Below, in pieces: positions 5,628-10,718 of a DNA stretch of 10,718 nt. Numbering within the stretch: the first letter of the stretch is position 1; each line of letters begins with the position of its first letter. The notes below the pieces were generated by a model that did no database searches, was not told where the DNA came from, and was given only the letters and a program-made list of their open reading frames with translations. Source of the DNA: Thermoplasmata archaeon (lineage in GTDB: Archaea; Thermoplasmatota; Thermoplasmata; Thermoplasmatales; Thermoplasmataceae); assembly GCA_021797525.1 (NCBI GenBank), contig JAJZZQ010000051.1, positions 1-10,718 on the forward strand, read 5' to 3'. A program made the position numbers and the translations under genes.

Positions 5628-7229
5628 ATGGAACACTATTACAGAGACCTGAGAGAATACCTCTCAGTACTGAAAGAAAACGATCTTCTGTATGAAATAG
5701 AAAGGCCTGTGAAGAAGGAGACTGAACTCACGGCAATCGCAAGATTACAGTACAGAGGTTTGCCGGAGGATAAAAGGAAAGGATTCATTTTCAACAATGT
5801 ACAGGGAGTGAATGGAAGAAAATACAGCATTCCGGTTGCAACAGGAATTTATGCATCTTCCCTTCAGATGTATGCCCTTGGAGTAATGGCAGAGCCATCA
5901 AGGGAATCCATTGTGGGAAAATGGGAGAAAGCACAGATGAATCCTGTTAAAACAAGACTGGTCGAGAGCGCAAAGGTTCATGACATCGTCATAAAGGGGG
6001 ATGCTCTGGATCAGGATGGGCAGGGCCTGGATGCACTCCCCATACCAGTTGAGTTACCTGGTTTCAGCGGTCAGATCAGGACATCGACACAGATTATTAC
6101 AAGGGACCCGGAGACAGGAATAAGGAATGTAGGGAATTATTCGGCCCATCTATTTGGAAAGAGAAAGATGATGTGGGAGATCAACCGTGGAAATCAGGGG
6201 ATAATCCACTGGAACAAGTGGAAAAAGATTGGAAAACCAATGCCTGCTGCAATAGTGGTAGGGGGTCCACCTTCATATTTCTTCGTTGGGGCAGCGAAAA
6301 TACCATATGGTGTAGATGAGTTTGACATAGCCGGAGGTTTTGCAGGGGAACCGGTAGATATGGTAAAATGCAAAACAATTGATATGGAAGCGCCTGCTAA
6401 TGCGGACATAATAATAGAAGGCCTCATTTCCACAGAATATATGGAGCCTGGAAATGCATTTGGTGAATATACCGGCTATATGGCTACCGATGTGTGGCTC
6501 AGGCCTGTTATAGACGTAACTGCCGTGACCATGAGAAAAGATCCGGTATTCGTGCATATTATGAGCCAGTTCCCGCCAAGTGAGAGCAGCAAGGTAAGGC
6601 AGGTCTCCTCAGAGAACGTATATCTGAAGTTTCTGAAGTTCGACGCAAAGATTCCCGGGGTTCTGGATGTTGCCTGGCACGAAATGAGCCAGGCACAGTG
6701 GTGTGTCATAAAAATAAAAAAGCAGAATAAATCGCATCCGTGGCAGGTTCTCAATATGGCCGCTGCCTATGATCTGAGATGGGGTAAGTTCTTCATTGTT
6801 GTGGATGATGATATTGACATCAGATCAATGGATGCCGTTATATGGGCTCTGGGATGGAGAGTACAGCCAGCCAGGGATATCAGAATATTCAGTGGAAAGA
6901 TGCCTGGCCTCGATCCATCTGCTTACAACCCCGGTGCTAGCCATGAGGAGAAGGAATTTCCAGGAGGCGTTGGCAGCTCCGGAATCCTAATAGACGCGAC
7001 AATCAAATATCCCTATCCTCCCACCTCTCTTCCAAGGAAAGACTTCATGGAGAACGCGCTAAAAATATGGAAAGAGCTGAATCTTCCCGAGCTGAATCTG
7101 GTAGATCCATGGTACGGGTACGAACTGGGCTACTGGCCGGATGAGTTCAGGAAAGATGCAGAGGATATTGTAAATGGGAATGTTTACAAGATAGGAGAGA
7201 GACTGGGCAAACTACGGCAGAAGGTTTAA
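5628..7229 (+). CDS. ubiD: UbiD-family prenyl-FMN-dependent (de)carboxylase
   Basis: This 533-residue protein has the normal UbiD length and should interconvert an unsaturated or aromatic acid with its decarboxylated product using prenylated FMN. Family segments include RNVGNY (166-171, metal/cofactor Asn), MPAAIVVGGPP (205-215), IPYGVDEFDIAGGFAGEPVDMVKCKT (in 225-250), IIIEGLISTEYMEPG (261-275) and FGEYTGY (278-284), which contains Glu280, the equivalent of Glu282 in Aspergillus Fdc1. VVDDDIDI (391-398) is the conserved C-terminal acidic motif. By eye, two other residues of the usual Arg-Glu-Glu set are not conserved: Ser172 stands where Arg173 is expected and Gly275 where Glu277 is expected. 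It could be an unusual subgroup or resemble the phenylphosphate-carboxylase type subunits. It is followed by an FMN-binding protein 22 bases downstream; ubiX lies just beyond on the other strand. Confidence 0.9.
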   Translation: MEHYYRDLREYLSVLKENDLLYEIERPVKKETELTAIARLQYRGLPEDKRKGFIFNNVQGVNGRKYSIPVATGIYASSLQMYALGVMAEPSRESIVGKWEKAQMNPVKTRLVESAKVHDIVIKGDALDQDGQGLDALPIPVELPGFSGQIRTSTQIITRDPETGIRNVGNYSAHLFGKRKMMWEINRGNQGIIHWNKWKKIGKPMPAAIVVGGPPSYFFVGAAKIPYGVDEFDIAGGFAGEPVDMVKCKTIDMEAPANADIIIEGLISTEYMEPGNAFGEYTGYMATDVWLRPVIDVTAVTMRKDPVFVHIMSQFPPSESSKVRQVSSENVYLKFLKFDAKIPGVLDVAWHEMSQAQWCVIKIKKQNKSHPWQVLNMAAAYDLRWGKFFIVVDDDIDIRSMDAVIWALGWRVQPARDIRIFSGKMPGLDPSAYNPGASHEEKEFPGGVGSSGILIDATIKYPYPPTSLPRKDFMENALKIWKELNLPELNLVDPWYGYELGYWPDEFRKDAEDIVNGNVYKIGERLGKLRQKV

Positions 7230-7251
7230 CCTTTAATGGATCAGGTCTAAG

Positions 7252-7737
7252 ATGTCAGAACTTCTTGGCAACAAAATTCCTGAGAATATTCTTTCCATTA
7301 TTTCCCCAGATGCAGATAAAAGAATCAATGCAGCAGTATTTCTTATAACCACCGACAGAGATCATTTCCCAAGAGCCGCGATGCTATCCCCTTATCAGAT
7401 ATGCTCTGTATCTGATGAAGAGTTCCTTTTTTCAGTATACGGAGGATCGAATACAGCGAGCAATCTAAAGGCCAATGGCATGTCGCTTTTCATCTTTCAG
7501 GATGGCGGTGGCGTAACATACATCAGATGCCGTTCGGAGGAAGACTCAGTGCATAAAATAATGAATCCCAATGCGAAGGAGATTCTCTTTACAGCTTCTG
7601 ATCTTTCTGTAACAAGAGACTTTTCGGAGAAGGCTAAGATCACTTCAATCACACTTTTTGATGAATCATCAGTAATGGATAGTTATCAGAGAACATTCAG
7701 TCAGATAATGGAAATTGCAAAAAGATGGAAAGACTAA
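7252..7737 (+). CDS. Pyridoxamine-5'-phosphate-oxidase-like FMN-binding split-barrel protein
   Basis: A 161-residue protein that looks like a small split-barrel flavin (or F420) binder. Strands AVFLITTDRDHFPRAAML (28-45), a middle EEFLFSVYGGSNTASNLKANGMSLFIF (56-82), where the SNTASNLKANG turn is typical of phosphate binding in this fold, then GGVTYIRCRS (86-95). No full catalytic signature of PdxH is seen, so vitamin B6 synthesis is unlikely. The ATG at 7252 follows ubiD by 22 bases with a weak AGGT site, so the two genes are probably co-transcribed. It may supply reduced flavin, handle prenyl-FMN, or be a separate oxidoreductase in the pathway. Its stop codon interlocks with that of ubiX. 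Confidence 0.65.
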   Translation: MSELLGNKIPENILSIISPDADKRINAAVFLITTDRDHFPRAAMLSPYQICSVSDEEFLFSVYGGSNTASNLKANGMSLFIFQDGGGVTYIRCRSEEDSVHKIMNPNAKEILFTASDLSVTRDFSEKAKITSITLFDESSVMDSYQRTFSQIMEIAKRWKD

Positions 7738-8297
7738 TCCACTCCCCATTCCCGCCTGTGCTTTGTCTGAATGCCGAGAAGTCCCAGAGCCCTTCCTGCA
7801 GTCAGATCGACCATCCTTGAGAAATCATTAAGTTCAAAGTACAGCGGTGGAAGGGGCGGCATAATAATTCCTCCGGCCTCAGTGACCTGAAGCATGTTCC
7901 TTAGGTGGATAAGGCTCAACGGTGTCTCTCTCGTCAGGAGAATTAGTCTCCTTCTTTCCTTAAGATGGACAGAAGCTGCCCTTGCTATCAGGTTATTTTC
8001 AAAGCCGGTAGCGATGCTCGACAGGGTCTTCATTGAACATGGGGCTACGATCATTCCGGCGGTTTCAAAAGAACCGCTTGCGATTGGGGCCTCAAAATCG
8101 TTTTCCCCGTAGGACCTGGTGGCCATTGCCTCAAGATCAGAAGGCTTGAGCTTAGTCTCAATTCTCAGGGTAGCCTCAGCGCCGGAAGAAACAATGAGGT
8201 GTGTCTCCAGATCTGGTATATCTCTGCAAATATGCAGCATCCTCACACCATAAACTGCGCCAGTTGAACCTGTTACAGCGATAACAATTCTTCTCAT
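7734..8297 (-). CDS. ubiX: UbiX-type flavin prenyltransferase
   Basis: This 187-residue protein makes prenylated FMN, the cofactor of UbiD, from FMN and a dimethylallyl phosphate. Motifs are complete: the N-terminal GSTGAVYG nucleotide loop (10-17), APCSMKTL (85-92), LKERRRL (112-118), RETPLS (123-128) and the proline-rich IIMPPLPPLYF (144-154). The frame stays open to 8582, but the family begins at MRRIVIAVTGS, so ATG 8297 is chosen; GTGAT just upstream may act as a ribosome-binding site, though the 3-base spacing is short. It is divergent from the alpha/beta hydrolase and convergent with the FMN-binding gene. Its presence beside ubiD supports a working prenyl-FMN enzyme here. Confidence 0.94.
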   Translation of the reverse strand: MRRIVIAVTGSTGAVYGVRMLHICRDIPDLETHLIVSSGAEATLRIETKLKPSDLEAMATRSYGENDFEAPIASGSFETAGMIVAPCSMKTLSSIATGFENNLIARAASVHLKERRRLILLTRETPLSLIHLRNMLQVTEAGGIIMPPLPPLYFELNDFSRMVDLTAGRALGLLGIQTKHRREWGVD

Positions 8298-8383
8298 CAG
8301 ATCACTTTGTTCAATACCTGATGCAATTGCGTTTAGGTAATTAATTATTTTCTGAATTTTCTCCAAGAATGGAAACTGAAATC

Positions 8384-8389
8384 TATATA
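8384..8389 (+). promoter_or_regulatory. TATA-like element for the alpha/beta hydrolase
   Basis: TATATA is centred about 20 bases before the ATG at 8406, a little closer than elsewhere. No Shine-Dalgarno motif precedes the ATG. Transcription would start at or just after the usual position, so this promoter is less certain than the others. Confidence 0.35.
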
Positions 8390-8405
8390 TTGTTAATAAT
8401 CCACA

Positions 8406-9185
8406 ATGGAAACCGGAAGCTATACTACAGTAAACGGGGCAAGATTTTATTATGAGAATAGTGGAACAGGCACTCCAGTCATTTTTCTGCATACTGCAGG
8501 AACAGATGGCCGTGTCTGGAAGGAGTTTGTTTCTATGCTGCCAGATGGGATCAGGGCAATCGTACCCGATCTTCCAGGGCATGGGAAATCATGGCCATGG
8601 AAACAGTGGAGAAAAAAAAGGATTGATGTCAGGTATTACTCACTTTCAGTTCTTGAGATGATGGAAAATATTGGCATAGAAAAAGCCATTATCGCGGGTT
8701 GTTCAATAGGGGCCAATATAGTGCTTGATATCTGCTCCATGCATCCAGAGAAAGTGATAAAAGGTTTCGCGATGGAAGGTGCAGCCAGGACAGATACCTT
8801 CGAAGTTGATACAATAATGAAGACAGAGACAGGCAACGTGGAAAGAGCATTCGATTTCTGTGGAACATTATCCCAGAAGAGCAGCATCGAAAACCTTATC
8901 TGGATAAGAAGCTCAAATAACCGGGACATATATATTAACGACCTTCTTGCCTGGAATTCGTTCGATATCGCTCATGATATTGATGGCTGTAAATCTGAGA
9001 TATATCTCATTAGGGGCTCAGAAGATCCTGTTGTCACTGAGGAAATGCAGATCGCTACATCCAGATTCCTCCCAAACAGCCACCTCATCACACTGGAAGG
9101 TCTAGGACATTATCCTATGCTGGAACGTCCAGATATCTGTATAAAAATATTTAAGGATCTGATTGTGGAAAAAGGCCAGGCCTAA
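8406..9185 (+). CDS. Alpha/beta hydrolase (ring-cleavage-product or amide/ester hydrolase type)
   Basis: A complete 259-residue alpha/beta hydrolase. The oxyanion segment is VIFLHTAGTDG (25-35), followed by VPDLPGHGKS (53-62). The nucleophile is Ser100 in GCSIG, with Asp207 in RGSEDPVV and His235 in GLGHYPMLERPD completing the triad. The group includes enol-lactone hydrolases, C-C hydrolases of meta-cleavage products and N-formylmaleamate deformylase (NicD). The order of neighbours (isochorismatase-type amidases, ACMSD-type decarboxylase) makes a deformylase or lactonase role attractive, but motifs do not separate these. The ATG at 8406 is the first in frame. Its stop shares bases with the stop of the convergent cyclase gene. 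Confidence 0.85.
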   Translation: METGSYTTVNGARFYYENSGTGTPVIFLHTAGTDGRVWKEFVSMLPDGIRAIVPDLPGHGKSWPWKQWRKKRIDVRYYSLSVLEMMENIGIEKAIIAGCSIGANIVLDICSMHPEKVIKGFAMEGAARTDTFEVDTIMKTETGNVERAFDFCGTLSQKSSIENLIWIRSSNNRDIYINDLLAWNSFDIAHDIDGCKSEIYLIRGSEDPVVTEEMQIATSRFLPNSHLITLEGLGHYPMLERPDICIKIFKDLIVEKGQA

Positions 9186-10003
9186 AGAATTGCAACTGGC
9201 CTTATTGGAGTACCGGTAGTGCCTCTCATCTTCAGGGGAAGGGCAATAAAGAGAAATTCATATGTTTTGGTCTTTGCCAGTTCCTCAAGGAAGAGGTTCT
9301 CCATAATGTATACTCCAGATTTAGCAATGAGATGAAGGTGGCCCGGCTGAATTACTCCTGAGTCACTGTCAACTTTTCCAGGTACGTCCCATGCAAGATT
9401 ATCCGCTCCAACAGCGTAACATTTGTCGGAAAGAAATTTGCTGACTTCTCCAGATACCCCTGCAGCATTCCGGTATTTCGAAAAATCATTCCAGTATTTC
9501 CCGTACCCTGTCCTTAACAGTATTACATCTTCTTTACCAAAAGATACTCCCTCCTGCTTGATTACATTCTGAAATTCCTTAAGGGTAACCTCATGGTTTT
9601 CAGGGAGTGGATCTCCAAGGAGTTCCGTACAATCAACAAGTACTCCTTTTCTGATTATTGGGGGTATCTCTGCTGAGTCATGTTTCTTAAAGCCCCATGG
9701 TGTTTCAACTTCGCTGTTTATTGGGGTACCGTCAAACATCTTCATGTCATAAGCCTGGTGACAGAGGGCATCAAGATGAGTACCTGACTGGTCAGTCATC
9801 ACAATCAACCCAGAAGAGCTGCTTCTCCTTTTTTCCTGAGAGGTAGAATAAGAGTTTTCATGCTGCCTGTACAGGAAATATTCCATGGCAGGTTTGACAG
9901 GATCAAAGGCGGGCATTCCAGGGAATCTGTCATGTTCAAGATCTATGACCTTGGCTCCTCCTGAAATCATATCTAGTATCTTCAATCCGGTTCCTTCTGG
10001 CAT
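9182..10003 (-). CDS. Cyclase-family metal hydrolase (kynurenine-formamidase-like)
   Basis: This 273-residue protein belongs to the cyclase family (PF04199 type), which includes bacterial kynurenine formamidase KynB and isatin hydrolase. The metal site motif GTHLDALCH is at residues 74-82 (His76, Asp78, His82). Other conserved parts are the N-terminal VIDLEHDRFPGMP, LLRTGYGKYW (162-171), PGHLHLIAKSGVYIMENL (220-237) and the C-terminal MRGTTGTPIRPVAI. Amide or lactone hydrolysis is expected. The frame also contains GTG at 10009, overlapping the cupin stop as GTGA. ATG at 10003 is preferred because AAGGAGGG lies 7 bases upstream of it but only 1 base from the GTG. It forms an operon with the upstream cupin. 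Confidence 0.87.
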   Translation of the reverse strand: MPEGTGLKILDMISGGAKVIDLEHDRFPGMPAFDPVKPAMEYFLYRQHENSYSTSQEKRRSSSSGLIVMTDQSGTHLDALCHQAYDMKMFDGTPINSEVETPWGFKKHDSAEIPPIIRKGVLVDCTELLGDPLPENHEVTLKEFQNVIKQEGVSFGKEDVILLRTGYGKYWNDFSKYRNAAGVSGEVSKFLSDKCYAVGADNLAWDVPGKVDSDSGVIQPGHLHLIAKSGVYIMENLFLEELAKTKTYEFLFIALPLKMRGTTGTPIRPVAIL

Positions 10004-10005
10004 TT

Positions 10006-10452
10006 TCACTCCCTCCTTAGATCTGGGTTGAGATCAAGTCTTGCTTCAGCTTTAATCTCAATTGCGGTATAATCAGTCCCCTCCTTTGCAACAACAGTAT
10101 GAGATACGCCTCTCGGGATATGTATCATAGTCCCTGGTTTTAGATGATATTCACCGGTTTCTGTTGTCCAGGTGGCTTCCCCGGAAATGCAAATGATAAC
10201 TTCATCATAATCCATGTTTCTGTGCCAGAAAGGCATGGGTTCTCTTCTCTTGGATAGTTCAACCCTTGTTGTATCGGATGTGAGAATCTTTAGAGTCGGT
10301 CCGGAGTTTTTAAGCATGTTTGGAGGAAGAAGCCCACCTGTGTCTACGTAAGATGTTCTGCGTTCAATATTTTCCTTAATATTTCCCTGTTCTCTGTTAA
10401 AAGTAATATCGACCCCTTCTGATGTCAATTTTTCAACTATTTTGTCAACCAT
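10006..10452 (-). CDS. Cupin protein, dioxygenase-like
   Basis: A 148-residue single cupin. Motif 1 is MPFWHRNMDYDEVIICISGEA with His77 and Glu84 as likely metal ligands, and motif 2 is LKPGTMIHIPRGVSHTV with His118. The HRN.DxDE and IPRGxxH pattern resembles the metal-binding part of homogentisate-dioxygenase-like and 3-hydroxyanthranilate-dioxygenase-like cupins, though the protein is shorter. With the following cyclase it makes a two-gene operon, so it may open the ring that downstream hydrolases process. A non-catalytic or isomerase role remains possible. ATG at 10452 is the first in frame; a TATA-like element and an inverted repeat lie just upstream. Confidence 0.82.
   Translation of the reverse strand: MVDKIVEKLTSEGVDITFNREQGNIKENIERRTSYVDTGGLLPPNMLKNSGPTLKILTSDTTRVELSKRREPMPFWHRNMDYDEVIICISGEATWTTETGEYHLKPGTMIHIPRGVSHTVVAKEGTDYTAIEIKAEARLDLNPDLRRE
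10011..10018 (-). promoter_or_regulatory. Strong Shine-Dalgarno site that decides the cyclase start
   Basis: AAGGAGGG on the minus strand, inside the end of the cupin gene. It is 7 bases from ATG 10003, a normal spacing, but only 1 base from GTG 10009, so ATG 10003 is the better start. Confidence 0.7.
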
Positions 10453-10478
10453 AGTAAACTTATGATAATTGGTTTACT
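10453..10478. promoter_or_regulatory. Inverted repeat between promoter and start of the cupin-cyclase operon (putative operator)
   Basis: AGTAAAC (10453-10459) and GTTTACT (10472-10478) are exact reverse complements with a 12-base spacer, directly before the cupin ATG. A third half-site, TAAAC, follows at 10484-10488. It overlaps a TATA-like TTTATCT (minus strand, 10481-10487) centred 32 bases before the ATG, so the mRNA would have only a few leader bases. Confidence 0.45.
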
Positions 10479-10669
10479 TTAGATAAACATATCTGAAAGT
10501 AACAATAGAAGTTCCATTTACATAAATAGTATTTATTATCAATTTCATTTAACTTGAAACATTAATAAATTAATATATGAATAGATTTAGTATATTTATA
10601 TTTGTAATGTTTGAGTAAGATTATATTATAAAATCAAAAGTGTTATAGTAAAATGATTAATAATGTTTC
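10479..10669. other. Divergent AT-rich intergenic region before the amidohydrolase
   Basis: Non-coding and very AT-rich. AATGTTT words occur at 10606-10612 and 10662-10668, with an inverted copy AAACATT at 10557-10563. No ORF or RNA gene was recognised. Confidence 0.5.
10643..10650 (+). promoter_or_regulatory. TATA-like element for the amidohydrolase
   Basis: TTATAGTA is centred about 24 bases before the ATG at 10670, with no Shine-Dalgarno site, again fitting a leaderless start. It is an imperfect TATA match. Confidence 0.4.
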
Positions 10670-10718
10670 ATGAAAAACATCGATGTGCACTCACATTACC
10701 TGCCGGAATCAACCATTA
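10670..10718 (+). CDS. ACMSD-type amidohydrolase, N-terminus only (runs off right edge)
   Basis: Only 16 codons are present, reading MKNIDVHSHYLPEST and onward. The segment IDVHSHYLP is the hallmark start of amidohydrolase family 2 proteins related to 2-amino-3-carboxymuconate semialdehyde decarboxylase (ACMSD) and gamma-resorcylate or dihydroxypicolinate decarboxylases. His7 and His9 are the first metal ligands. The ATG at 10670 is chosen because the other ATG, at 10663, opens a different frame lacking this motif. Most of the gene is outside the window, so the specific reaction cannot be judged; a non-oxidative decarboxylation or hydrolysis of a ring or ring-cleavage acid fits the neighbours. 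Confidence 0.75.
   Translation, partial: MKNIDVHSHYLPESTI

Noticed and set aside
8298..8582. N-terminal extension of about 95 residues on UbiX
   Set aside because: The open frame continues, but UbiX proteins start at the MRRIVIAVTGS segment, the extra residues look non-coding and overlap the start of the alpha/beta hydrolase.
10663..10718. Alternative frame from ATG 10663
   Set aside because: Its translation has no family pattern, whereas the frame from ATG 10670 gives the IDVHSHYLP amidohydrolase start.

Overview
The window looks like a compact catabolic gene cluster from an archaeon, most likely a Thermoplasmatales-type acidophile (Sulfolobales is the main alternative). The evidence is inferential. 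Most transcription units have an A/T-rich TATA box centred about 24-26 bases before the start codon, the pattern of leaderless archaeal transcripts. Internal operon genes instead have Shine-Dalgarno sites such as GAGGTG, GGTGGAGG and AAGGAGGG. TTG starts occur, Arg is often AGG/AGA, and Ile is often ATA. No rRNA, tRNA, CRISPR array, insertion sequence or integrase was seen.

Left part (1-4685, all minus strand). A promoter near 4708 drives a flavin reductase, a DUF2848 protein (fumarylacetoacetase-like), an HpaB-type flavin-dependent monooxygenase and a small cupin. The first three overlap end to start. Next come an isochorismatase-family amidohydrolase with its own promoter, then a class II aldolase/decarboxylase with its own promoter. 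The aldolase is followed within a few bases by a second isochorismatase-family gene that runs off the left edge.

Middle (4686-7737, plus strand). A 262-base divergent intergenic region precedes a small HTH-plus-ACT-like regulator with an inverted repeat centred on its TATA box. After it come a UbiD-family decarboxylase, with an 8-5-8 inverted repeat over its putative promoter, and an FMN-binding split-barrel protein.

Right part (7734-10718, mixed strands). UbiX, the prenyl-FMN synthase that UbiD needs, lies on the minus strand, followed by an alpha/beta hydrolase (+), a kynurenine-formamidase-like cyclase and a dioxygenase-like cupin (minus operon), and the start of an ACMSD-type amidohydrolase (+) that runs off the right edge. 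Two convergent gene pairs share interlocked stop codons in the form CTAA.

Taken together the cluster has parts for hydroxylation (HpaB plus reductase), decarboxylation (UbiD/UbiX, ACMSD-like, class II aldolase-like), possible ring opening (cupins), and hydrolysis of ring-cleavage products (DUF2848, alpha/beta hydrolase, cyclase, two isochorismatase-type amidases). This suggests degradation of an aromatic or, more specifically, an N-heteroaromatic acid through a maleamate-like route. That pathway is inference: individual families are fairly secure, substrates are not.
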